From the NCBI RefSeq assembly GCF_020614375.1, contig NZ_CP085327.1:2778823-2842822 (forward strand): a stretch of DNA of 64,000 bases, written 5' to 3'. Position 1 is the stretch's first letter. Each line of letters begins with the position of its first letter. Shown here piece by piece: positions 15,918-22,970 of the stretch. Made by a program: the position numbers and the translations under genes. The notes beneath the pieces were generated by a model. That model worked only from the letters and a program-made list of their open reading frames with translations. It searched no databases and was not told the origin of the DNA. The stretch comes from Haladaptatus salinisoli. Its GTDB lineage: Archaea > Halobacteriota > Halobacteria > Halobacteriales > Haladaptataceae.

Positions 15918-16314
15918 GGCCGGCGATAGTCCGCCTCCGCCGACGGTCTTCGGAATCGGTCGTCGGTTCTTTCGGGCGGTCGGTTCTTTCGCACGGAGAG
16001 TTGGACGAAGTAGCCGGTGCTACGGTTTCTTCATTCGATTTCGGCGGCTGTGTTGAGACCCTCAATCGGTGGTAGGTTCCAACGACCGTGGCGAATAGAC
16101 GGCGCGTAGCTACCGTGCGTTCTGCATCAGTTGTCGCGGTCACGGGATTTTGGAGCCGTGATAAGTGTGGAAACCGTCCGCGGTAGAACTCCCGAACGTC
16201 CCGGACTCTCCCCGAAAATCGAATTTGTAGCGCAGTACGGGAATTTCGGTGTGTAAAATGCCAAATATCGCTCCCTGTGTTGAGTTAATAAATGTTTGGA
16301 CCGTGGGATGCCGG
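15918..16314. other. Gene-free stretch of about 400 bases
   Basis: No coding frame on either strand is convincing. A 13-bp direct repeat (GTCGGTTCTTTCG at 15962-15974 and 15979-15991) lies near the left end. The right part is markedly AT-richer than its surroundings (for example GAGTTAATAAATG). It marks the left edge of the accessory stretch that follows. No transposase remnant was identified. Confidence 0.4.
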
Positions 16315-16542
16315 TTAACCCATCACGATTTGGAACACGACGAACCCGGTGACGAAGAAGAGGACGATGCCGACGAGCGCGTGCAGCGATGGGTGCATAT
16401 CGATATTGGCCAGCAACAGGTAGTGTGCTCCGGTGGCCAGAACGATCGAGATGAGAACGGCGAGGCCGATCTTTCCCCATTCTGCGTCCTCGCCCGTCGT
16501 GGATTCGGTGGGTGCTTCTCCGCTAGCGGTGTTAGCTGACAT
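16315..16542 (-). CDS. Small two-helix membrane protein
   Basis: A 75-residue protein. The first 22 residues are hydrophilic and acidic, then two membrane helices follow (about residues 24-43, GKIGLAVLISIVLATGAHYL, and 52-74, LHALVGIVLFFVTGFVVFQI), joined by NIDMHPS. It lies 2 nt downstream of the SRPBCC gene stop on the same strand, so it is the third gene of the ArsR-SRPBCC unit. No family was recognised. The operon arrangement suggests it shares the signal sensed by the ArsR regulator. Confidence 0.7.
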   Translation of the reverse strand: MSANTASGEAPTESTTGEDAEWGKIGLAVLISIVLATGAHYLLLANIDMHPSLHALVGIVLFFVTGFVVFQIVMG

Positions 16543-16544
16543 GA

Positions 16545-17036
16545 TCAGTCCTCCACCTGACCGGCGAGTTTTTCGAGGGAGTCTTCCCAGGCCTCCGCGA
16601 CCCCGTATTTCTCGGCGACGTCCTCGGGGATCCCTTCTAAGCGGAGAGTGACCTCGGTCCCGTCGGCGATCGTATCTAAGGTGACCGTTACGGTACTGTG
16701 GTCATCACCTTCCCCGGACTCGTCGGTCCAGACTATCTTCTCGCCGCGTTTCAGTTCCTGGTAGGTGCCTTGGAACGTGTGGGAGTATTGTTCCGTCTCC
16801 TCAGTTTCACCAATGTTCTCGATTCGGAAGGACCCGCCCTCTTCGGACTCGACCTCCTGAACATCAGCGCGGAATCCTTCCGGGGGAGCCCACACCGCGA
16901 TATCAGCAGGATTGAGAAACGCCTCGTAAACTCGCTCGGGCGGCGCTTCGACCACGCGAGTTACTGTTACGCTCCGCTCCTTGTCAGCCGTTTTCTCTGC
17001 CGTTGACGCATCGCCTTCGTTGGGTTTGTCGCTCAT
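16545..17036 (-). CDS. SRPBCC-domain protein (AHSA1/CalC-type)
   Basis: A 163-residue protein. After a 22-residue polar N-terminus comes VTVTRVVEAPPERVYEAFLNP with the conserved Trp (AVWAPPEGF), then GGSFRIENIG, GTYQELKRGEKIVWT and a final helix WEDSLEKLAGQV. This is the AHSA1-like START/SRPBCC fold that binds hydrophobic ligands. The ATG at 17036 overlaps the TGA of the upstream ArsR gene, which fixes the start; a longer frame to 17111 would run inside that gene. ArsR plus AHSA1-type proteins is a common coupled pair. The ligand is unknown. Confidence 0.87.
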   Translation of the reverse strand: MSDKPNEGDASTAEKTADKERSVTVTRVVEAPPERVYEAFLNPADIAVWAPPEGFRADVQEVESEEGGSFRIENIGETEETEQYSHTFQGTYQELKRGEKIVWTDESGEGDDHSTVTVTLDTIADGTEVTLRLEGIPEDVAEKYGVAEAWEDSLEKLAGQVED

Positions 17037-17371
17037 TGGTCTTCGTTCTCCAGATGGTTGGCCAGCGCCGCTAACCGGTCCTCCCAGAAGACGCGGTACT
17101 GGGTCAGCCATCCGAACGCCGCGGAAAGCGGTACGGCGTCGAGGTGGCAGCGGCGAACGAGACCGTCCTTCTCGACGTTGATTAAACCGGCATCCTCCAG
17201 CACGCGCAGGTGCTTGGATACGGCCGGCAGGGAAACGTCGTGGGGTTCGGCCAGTTCGCTCACACTCTCCGGACCGTCGGTCAACTGTTCGAGGAGCGAC
17301 CGGCGTATCGGGTGAGAGAGCGCCTGGAAGACTGCGTCGAGGTCCAGGTCGTCCGGCTTCTGTTCAACCAT
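17033..17371 (-). CDS. ArsR-family transcriptional regulator
   Basis: A 112-residue winged-helix repressor. It has FQALSHPIRRSLLEQLTDG at the N-terminus, SVSELAEPHDVSLPAVSKHL as the helix-turn-helix, and LRVLEDAGLINVEKDGLVRR as the wing. The classic metal-binding ELCVCDL motif is absent, so it is probably not a metal sensor. It belongs to the ArsR group paired with SRPBCC proteins. It is first in a three-gene operon and its promoter is covered by a perfect inverted repeat (17394-17419), the likely autoregulatory operator. Confidence 0.9.
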   Translation of the reverse strand: MVEQKPDDLDLDAVFQALSHPIRRSLLEQLTDGPESVSELAEPHDVSLPAVSKHLRVLEDAGLINVEKDGLVRRCHLDAVPLSAAFGWLTQYRVFWEDRLAALANHLENEDQ

Positions 17372-17393
17372 CCGACTGAGTATACGCTCCCCT

Positions 17394-17419
17394 ACTATTT
17401 AACCTTCTAGTTAAATAGT
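17394..17419 (-). promoter_or_regulatory. Operator/promoter of the ArsR operon: perfect 10-bp inverted repeat
   Basis: ACTATTTAAC (17394-17403), a 6-nt spacer, then GTTAAATAGT (17410-17419), a perfect inverted repeat. The arm nearest the gene contains the TATA-like TTAAATAG, about 25-32 nt before the ATG at 17371. A dimeric ArsR bound here would block TBP/TFB access. Confidence 0.7.
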
Positions 17420-17572
17420 CGTTCGAGGCCTTGTAAGGCGGGTGTGACGACAGAATTTCGAGGGAGCGACCGTGTTCACCCTCGGGGCGGTTAGGTATCG
17501 GAGGTTCACATTCGGATACTTTTCCCGTGAATACCATCGACGGTGGCTGAAACCGGCGTTCTACGAACCGCG

Positions 17573-17580
17573 AAAATATT
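17573..17580 (+). promoter_or_regulatory. TATA box of the DUF1801-like gene
   Basis: AAAATATT lies 29-36 nt before the ATG at 17609, which supports that start over the in-frame GTG at 17543 and ATG at 17582. Confidence 0.5.
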
Positions 17581-17608
17581 GATGTTCCTACACCACGTCT
17601 TAGCGGGT

Positions 17609-18415
17609 ATGAGCGTGTCCACCCCGATTACGACCCGGCAGGTCTCCGAACTCGTGATGGCGAATCGAGCGATCAGAGCGCCCTACTATCGCGCCGACCA
17701 CGACGAGGGGGTTCGTTTCACGGATGAGGAAAGGGGGCTCCAGTGGGGCGCCGACGTCATTCCAGCCTTGGCGGGTCTGTTCCGGGTTGAGCGAGACGCC
17801 CGGGACGACCATCCCGACGGCTGGGTGGGCTTTGCCCGCCACTGGCGAGGAGGGACGTTGCGGCTGGATTTCGACCTGTTTTCCGAATCCGAAGAGCCGG
17901 ATTCGGTCTTGGTCGTGACCGCGATATCGGGCCGAGAAGGGGAGGATACTATCGCGGACGAAGACTTCGGAGAAATCGAGCTACCGGATCGGGTTCCGAC
18001 GCGGGAGGAATGGGAGGAACGGAGTAAGCGATACCAGGCGGCGCGGAGGAACGACGATACCGATGGATCGGCAGCGGTGAAGGCGTACATTGCAGCGCTG
18101 CCGGGTTGGAAGAGCGAGGTTGCGACACGATTCGACAAGATCATTCGAGACGAAGTGCCCCACGTGCGCCGCGCCGTGAGGTATCACCAACCGTTCTACG
18201 GCGTCGAGGACCGAGGATGGTTCGCATCATTCAGCGCGTTCTCGAAGCACGTGAAACTGAGCTTCGTGTGCGAAACGTACCTCGATCCGGAGCCGCCGAG
18301 CGCGACGGCTCCGGAGAGACAGGCCCTGGACCTGAAGGAGACGGACGCGCTGGACGAGGAGCAGGTCGCTTCCTGGGTCCGACAAGCCGCCGACGATCCG
18401 GGGATGAACTGGTGA
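17609..18415 (+). CDS. DUF1801 (YdhG-like) domain protein with a separate N-terminal domain
   Basis: A 268-residue protein from the chosen start. The C-terminal part (about residues 150-260) matches the DUF1801/YdhG pattern: AVKAYIAALPGWKSEVATRF, then VPHVRRAVRYHQPFYGVEDRGWFASF with a Lys-rich strand (SKHVKLSF). The N-terminal 140 residues do not match a family I know. They include repeated charged/aromatic patches (RADHDEGVRFTDEERGLQWG, VGFARHWRGGTLRLDFDLF). DUF1801 proteins are usually about 110-140 residues, so this is a two-domain version. It is divergent from the ArsR operon. Function unknown. Confidence 0.68.
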   Translation: MSVSTPITTRQVSELVMANRAIRAPYYRADHDEGVRFTDEERGLQWGADVIPALAGLFRVERDARDDHPDGWVGFARHWRGGTLRLDFDLFSESEEPDSVLVVTAISGREGEDTIADEDFGEIELPDRVPTREEWEERSKRYQAARRNDDTDGSAAVKAYIAALPGWKSEVATRFDKIIRDEVPHVRRAVRYHQPFYGVEDRGWFASFSAFSKHVKLSFVCETYLDPEPPSATAPERQALDLKETDALDEEQVASWVRQAADDPGMNW

Positions 18416-18719
18416 GGAAGCCCGCGCACGTGTGGTGGCCGTGAGGCGGCTAAGCAACCCTCACCGCGGGATCGTCTGATAGCCGTCAACTCTGTCGTCA
18501 GCAGTCCGTTCATCTGAGAATCTTGACGCTATCCACTCATCGTGTGGAATAGCGAAGCTTCGTTCCAGGTCGCGAACGACGCACTTGCTGACGAGTTCGC
18601 GGAACGCTCCCTCCACCGGCGTGACCGCGCGAACACGCCGATATAGCGACGCGCGTATCGGTCGAAGTCGGGTTTGAGCCTCCGGAAAGTGTTTAACGTC
18701 CTCCACCTTGGGGAGAGCT
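18416..18719. other. Intergenic stretch with a possible decayed coding fragment
   Basis: About 300 bases without a confident gene. On the minus strand, 18461 to about 18640 reads VEGAFRELVSKCVVRDLERS followed by FAIPHDEWIASRF and a stop. This is unusually protein-like for a non-coding frame, but it has no credible start or family. It may be a gene remnant or chance. The right end holds the promoter of the 18720 gene. Confidence 0.35.
18692..18697 (+). promoter_or_regulatory. TATA box of the 18720 membrane-protein gene
   Basis: TTTAAC lies 23-28 nt before the GTG at 18720. This makes the GTG the better start than the in-frame TTG at 18708. Confidence 0.45.
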
Positions 18720-19067
18720 GTGACCGCTGAATCGCGCCGCGGCAGGATTCTGGTCGGAGGTGGTGCGATAGCCGTTTCGGTCGGGACGTACCTCTCGTGG
18801 TTGAGGACGAACCCGAACCTCCCTCCGGACGCGGAGATACCGACGATCCTCCTCCCCGGGATGAACGCGGGATTCGAGGCGTTCGACTTCGCCCTACTGG
18901 GCTCGGTCGGACTCGTCCTGCTCCTCCGCGGGGTCGGTTCGCGGAAGCGGTTACGGTCCCTAGCAACGCTCCTGACGGGTGCTGGAATCGTGATGTTCTG
19001 CGTGTCGTATCTCTCTCGCTCGTCGCTCGCCGGATTCGGCGCCACGTTCGTTCCCGCGCTCGGCTGA
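18720..19067 (+). CDS. Small membrane protein, apparently shortened by an in-frame TGA
   Basis: A 115-residue product from GTG 18720. Helices lie at about residues 10-27, 50-70 and 80-100, separated by loops that include RTNPNLPPDAEIP and GSRKRLRSL. After the TGA at 19065-19067 the same frame stays open to 19169 and encodes a fourth helix (YLTVLGGVLLSIAGG) plus a basic tail. The ancestral protein was therefore probably 149 residues with four helices. Either the gene is inactivated, the truncated form works, or the TGA is a sequencing error (TGG would give Trp). No family assigned. Confidence 0.6.
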   Translation: MTAESRRGRILVGGGAIAVSVGTYLSWLRTNPNLPPDAEIPTILLPGMNAGFEAFDFALLGSVGLVLLLRGVGSRKRLRSLATLLTGAGIVMFCVSYLSRSSLAGFGATFVPALG

Positions 19068-19358
19068 TATCTCACCGTTCTCGGCGGAGTCCTGCTATCT
19101 ATCGCCGGGGGACTTCGACCACCGTCGACGGTTCGGCGGTCCGAAACGACGGTGGTTCCGAAAGACTAACCCTCTGTCTCGGCCGGTTCAGGGCTCGTTA
19201 CGGGGTGAATAAATCGTATCACCGAGTACCGATAACCCGCCGACGCGGTCCGCCCGCGCGTTCGTGAAACCGCGGACCGCCGGTAATTCATCGCGCTCGT
19301 CGGCCTCGTTTTTCGAACGAACCTGACTGCCGCTGGGACAATTAGACAATCAGCCAAC

Positions 19359-19367
19359 ATTTTTATT
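19359..19367 (+). promoter_or_regulatory. TATA box of the 19395 gene
   Basis: ATTTTTATT lies 28-36 nt before the ATG at 19395. Confidence 0.5.
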
Positions 19368-19394
19368 GCGAATTCAGTCGCGCCTACAGTCGCA

Positions 19395-19682
19395 ATGTCC
19401 AGCCAACGACAGCAGCGAATGACCGGTGAATCGACGATGGAAGCCTCCGACGAGGCGATGATGAATCCGGCGGTGCTCGCCGCGGCCGCCTCGGTCGGAC
19501 TCTCGTGGTACCAGTTCTTCATCCGCGGGGAGAAAGAGCGGGGTATCTTCATCGGCCTGTGGCCTCCGACCTTCCTCGCGTTCGCGAGCTACTTCAACCA
19601 GAAGCGGATGGAAGAGCGGATGAACTCGATGCTCCCCGGCGGATTGATGAAGTCGGTGAACCGGATGATGCCGAGCCGATAG
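19395..19682 (+). CDS. Small haloarchaeal membrane-associated protein, function unknown
   Basis: A 95-residue protein. The polar, Gln/Met-rich first 25 residues are followed by two weak membrane segments (AVLAAAASVGLSWYQFFI and GIFIGLWPPTFLAFASYF). The tail is amphipathic and Met-rich (MEERMNSMLPGGLMKSVNRM). Clean promoter spacing, strong third-position GC and a normal stop support a real gene. No family with known function was recognised. It stands alone, with the macro-domain gene convergent after it. Confidence 0.7.
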   Translation: MSSQRQQRMTGESTMEASDEAMMNPAVLAAAASVGLSWYQFFIRGEKERGIFIGLWPPTFLAFASYFNQKRMEERMNSMLPGGLMKSVNRMMPSR

Positions 19683-19716
19683 GGGTCGATGGGACGACCT
19701 CGAACCGGTTTTCGAC

Positions 19717-20226
19717 TCACGCTTTTCGAACGTCCTCGGCCGCGTCGCGGACGGTCTCGTACTCCTCGTCGTCGTAGGCGATGACCCGAACGTCGGCGAG
19801 CGATTCGGCGTCGTACCGCGCCACCTCTCCGCAGACGATTCGCGCACCCTCGCGCAGGTCGAATCCCGCGACGCCGCAGCCCAACGCCGGAATCACCATC
19901 GACTCCGCGCCCAACTCGTCGGCCCGTCGGAGCGCGCTCCGCGTGGCGTCGCGGATGCTCTTCCGCGTCGCCCGCCCGTCCCCGGAGTGGGGCATGGCCG
20001 CGGCGTGGACGACGTACTCGGCGTCGAGTTCGTAGGCGTCCGTCACGGCGACCCCGCCGAGTTCGACCGGCCCCTTCGATATCGCGTCGTCGTTTATCGG
20101 ACCGTTCGCCCCGCGGCGGAGCGCGCCAGCGACGCCGCTGCCCATCCGAAGGCTCGTTCCCGCGGCGTTGACGAGCACGTCCGCTCGCTGCGCTGCGATG
20201 TCGCCCCGTACGACGGTGAACTCCAT
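19717..20226 (-). CDS. Macro-domain protein (putative ADP-ribose hydrolase/reader)
   Basis: A 169-residue protein covering one macro domain. It has MEFTVVRGDIAAQRADVLVN, then NAAGTSLRMGSGVAGAL (the ADP-ribose-binding NAA...G-G-VAGAL loop), then YVVHAAAMPHSGDGRAT, and the phosphate-loop strand VIPALGCGVAGFDL. Macro domains of this size bind or hydrolyse ADP-ribose, O-acetyl-ADP-ribose or ADP-ribosylated proteins. The start at 20226 places the first beta strand at the N-terminus as usual; a longer frame adds only nine residues. It is not in an obvious operon. Confidence 0.88.
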   Translation of the reverse strand: MEFTVVRGDIAAQRADVLVNAAGTSLRMGSGVAGALRRGANGPINDDAISKGPVELGGVAVTDAYELDAEYVVHAAAMPHSGDGRATRKSIRDATRSALRRADELGAESMVIPALGCGVAGFDLREGARIVCGEVARYDAESLADVRVIAYDDEEYETVRDAAEDVRKA

Positions 20227-20292
20227 GTCCGACGCCACGGCGCCGGGGAACAAAACTCTCGGGTTGAAGCGCGTTCGACCGGGGATTTCGGC

Positions 20293-20685
20293 TCAGTCGC
20301 CCCGTTTCTCCAGTTGCGTCACCTCGACCATCAGGTCGGGGTGGTCGGCGTCGGGGTACCGGAAGGTCCACGAGCGGTCGAACTCGATACCCCGTCGGTA
20401 CCCCTTCAACAGGAGGTCGCCGAGCACGTCGCGGAAATCGTCGACCACGGCTTTTTCCGGCGGTTTCGTCGGGCGGGGAGGGTTCAGCAGTTCTTCGGTC
20501 CCACCTTTTTCGAGATGGGTTATCTCGACCATTAGGTCGGGTACATCTTCGTCTGGATAGCGAAACGTCCACGAGCGGTCGAATCGGCGGTCGTTTTTGT
20601 ACGCCGTACTCAGCACCATCTTGAGGGTGCTTCGAAACTCCTCGGGCGCGGCCATCCAGAGGGGGACGCTCTGGGCGCGGCTCAT
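20293..20685 (-). CDS. Protein with an internal tandem duplication, function unknown
   Basis: A 130-residue protein. The block FDRSWTFRYPDEDVPDLMVE (about residues 35-60) recurs nearly unchanged at about residues 101-126 as FDRSWTFRYPDADHPDLMVE. Each copy is preceded by a helix (EEFRSTLKMVLSTAYKND; DDFRDVLGDLLLKGYRRG) and followed by a LEK motif. The protein is thus two copies of a unit of about 65 residues, helix then Trp/Tyr-rich strand pair. No catalytic motif, membrane helix or signal peptide is seen. It lies between the macro-domain gene and a tRNA and has its own short upstream region. Confidence 0.68.
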   Translation of the reverse strand: MSRAQSVPLWMAAPEEFRSTLKMVLSTAYKNDRRFDRSWTFRYPDEDVPDLMVEITHLEKGGTEELLNPPRPTKPPEKAVVDDFRDVLGDLLLKGYRRGIEFDRSWTFRYPDADHPDLMVEVTQLEKRGD

Positions 20686-20993
20686 GAAAGACGGACAGGG
20701 GCGGAATTAGTATAAAACCGAACGATAGTTGTCCTCGTTCGGAGGCCGAGCAACAGTTTACAACACGGAACCCAGCGTTAGGGGGCGATTAATCCTGTCT
20801 CCGGGCGGTCGTGTTCGCGGGTGTTGTTTTTCGGACGTCAGAAGCGGCGTCGGACGAGGACGACCGCTCGTGACCGACGTTCGACTGCGCCAAAAAACGT
20901 CGAGGGTGGGGTTTGGGCAACGCTCGGAAGGTTTCGCTCGCGAACTGCGCCCGGTCTACTTCGAAACCCGACGCGTACGACGAAAAAACGCTA

Positions 20994-21067
20994 AGCCAAG
21001 GGTGGGATTTGAACCCACGAATTCTCGATTACAAATCGAGTGCTTGAACCACCCAAGCTCCCTTGGC
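20994..21067 (-). tRNA. tRNA-Thr (anticodon TGT)
   Basis: Full cloverleaf on the minus strand: acceptor GCCAAGG/CCTTGGC, anticodon stem CTCGA/TCGAG around loop TTTGTAA (anticodon TGT, Thr), and T-arm GTGGG-TTCAAAT-CCCAC. No intron and no encoded CCA. Confidence 0.93.
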
Positions 21068-21084
21068 GCATCCCTCGGTAATCG

Positions 21085-21561
21085 CTACTCCTTTGAGTGG
21101 TTATCGTTTTCGACCGATTTTTCCAGCTCGATTCGGTACGGTTCGTACCCCCGTTCCCGGTACAGCCGCCGGGCGTCCTCGTTCGCCGCCAGCACCTCCA
21201 GCGCCAGCACCTCCGCACCGCGTTCGACGAGCGCGCTCTCGGCGGCGTCGAGGAGTTCCGATCCGATTCCCTCGCCCCGGCGCTCGGGTTCGACGTAGAC
21301 GTTCTGGACGATTCCGCGGGTCGCCGACTGCTCGTAGACCCCCGACTGGAGTTCGAACATCACGAAGCCGACGATACCCTCGTCGCGGGCGACGAGCAGG
21401 CTCCCCTCGACGACGTGCCGGGCGACGGCCTCGCGGACGTTCGCGCGATTCTCGTCGGCGAGGAGGTGCGACCCGTGAGCGCGCTGACCGCGGGCGAGTT
21501 CCACCCAGCGGTCCGCGACGCGGTCGATGTCCGCGCTGGTCGCCGCCTCGACGGAGACCAT
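21085..21561 (-). CDS. GNAT-family N-acetyltransferase
   Basis: A 158-residue protein covering one GNAT fold. Motif A with the acetyl-CoA pyrophosphate loop is NVYVEPERRGEGIGSELLDA (Q/R-x-x-G-x-G/A as RRGEGIG). Motif B is LEVLAANEDARRLYRERGY, with the Tyr often used as general acid. The substrate cannot be inferred. The gene begins directly where pgk ends on the same strand (pgk stop at 21562-21564), so it is probably a downstream member of the pgk transcript. Confidence 0.88.
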   Translation of the reverse strand: MVSVEAATSADIDRVADRWVELARGQRAHGSHLLADENRANVREAVARHVVEGSLLVARDEGIVGFVMFELQSGVYEQSATRGIVQNVYVEPERRGEGIGSELLDAAESALVERGAEVLALEVLAANEDARRLYRERGYEPYRIELEKSVENDNHSKE

Positions 21562-22761
21562 CTACCGGGAGAGCGCCTCCACCGCCGGGAGTGATTCGCC
21601 GGTGAGCATCCGCAGGCAAGCACCGCCGCCGGTGCTCACGTGGTCGAATCCGGCGAGGTCGAACTTTCGAATCGCGGCGGCCGTGTCGCCGCCGCCGACG
21701 ATGCTGTACTCCGCGTCCGCCGCTTCGGAGTAGAGTTCCCGGGTTCCCTCGGCGAAGGCGTCGTCCTCGAACACGCCCGCCGGTCCGTTGAGGATGACCG
21801 TCCCGGCCTCTCGGAGCATCTCGGAGTAGGCGTCGATGGTGGCGCTCCCGACGTCCATCGCGGGTTCGTCCTCCCCGGGCGGGAACTCGTCGCGTGCGAG
21901 TTCGGCCCGGTCCCCGTCGCGCTCGACCGCCGCGTCCTTCGGCAAGTAGATTCGGTCGCGGTAGGTTTCGAGCAGGGCCACGGCGTCGTCGATGTAGTCC
22001 CAGTACCCCTGCTCGTGGATGAAGTCCGCGCTGGCGTCGCCGAGGTCCGCGCCGTCGGCGAACAGGAAGACGTTGCCGACGACGCCCGCCGTCAGCACGT
22101 AGTCCGCGAGGTCCCGCTCCAGCACGTTCTTTGCGACCGCGATGGAGTCGGAGACCTTCGCGCCGCCGAGCACGTACACGCGCGGGCGCGGCGTCCCCTC
22201 GATATCGCCGAGCACGTCGAGTTCGCGCTCCATGACGCGCCCCGCGTAGCCGGGGAGTCGGGTCGGAAACCCGACGAGGGAGGGTTGCGAGCGGTGGGCC
22301 GCCGCGAAGGCGTCGTTGACGTAGGCGTCGAGTTCGGGCACCAGACGGTCGACGAGGTGCGTTCGGGCGGCTTTCTCCGCCGGGAACTCCATGTACTCCT
22401 CGCTGTAGAAGCGCGTGTTCTCCAGCACGACCGCCTCCCCGTCGCGGAGATTCCTGACCGCCGTTCGCGCGTCCTCCGAGAACGTGGCGTCGCAGTGCGA
22501 GACGGGGAACGAGAGCAGTTCGTTCAACCGCTCCGCGTGCGGGGAGAGCCCCGAAAAGTCGTCGCCGCCGGGGCGACCCTGGTGAGCGAGGACGGCGACC
22601 TTCCCGCCTCGCTCCAACAGTTCCGACACCGTATCGACGTGCGCCCGCAGTCGCGCGTCGTCGGCGAGGTCACCCGACTCGGTCAACGGACTGTTGATGT
22701 CGATACGCACGCCGAGGGTCGTCCCTTGGACGGCGAGGTCGTCCAGGGTCTGGATAGACAT
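21562..22761 (-). CDS. pgk: Phosphoglycerate kinase
   Basis: A 399-residue protein of normal length that interconverts 1,3-bisphosphoglycerate/ADP and 3-phosphoglycerate/ATP in glycolysis and gluconeogenesis. The N-terminal substrate-binding motifs GVRIDINSPLT and VAVLAHQGRPGGDD are present. So are VYVLGGAKVSDSI and the C-terminal nucleotide-binding motifs LNGPAGVFEDDAF and VGGGDTAAAIRKF with STGGGACLRML. The start at 22761 gives the usual archaeal N-terminus; the longer frame upstream covers promoter DNA. It is divergent from livH across about 210 nt. Confidence 0.95.
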   Translation of the reverse strand: MSIQTLDDLAVQGTTLGVRIDINSPLTESGDLADDARLRAHVDTVSELLERGGKVAVLAHQGRPGGDDFSGLSPHAERLNELLSFPVSHCDATFSEDARTAVRNLRDGEAVVLENTRFYSEEYMEFPAEKAARTHLVDRLVPELDAYVNDAFAAAHRSQPSLVGFPTRLPGYAGRVMERELDVLGDIEGTPRPRVYVLGGAKVSDSIAVAKNVLERDLADYVLTAGVVGNVFLFADGADLGDASADFIHEQGYWDYIDDAVALLETYRDRIYLPKDAAVERDGDRAELARDEFPPGEDEPAMDVGSATIDAYSEMLREAGTVILNGPAGVFEDDAFAEGTRELYSEAADAEYSIVGGGDTAAAIRKFDLAGFDHVSTGGGACLRMLTGESLPAVEALSR

Positions 22762-22927
22762 ACGTGTGCCTGCAACATCGCCCGGCATATGTGTGTCGGT
22801 AATCCTCACTCGAAATAAACCCGCGATCGAGTAAACAACCAAAGAACACGTTTTCCCGACACGTCTCTCGAAAACCCGCGAGTATACCGCCAGTATTGAA
22901 ATTCGACCGACGGGTCTCTCGGAAAGG

Positions 22928-22935
22928 TTTAATAC
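22928..22935 (+). promoter_or_regulatory. TATA box of the livHMGF operon
   Basis: TTTAATAC lies 36-43 nt before the ATG at 22971, implying a leader of about 10 nt. Confidence 0.5.
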
Positions 22936-22970
22936 TGTGACGGGAACCGATATCGTGTGGAGAGTTATCA

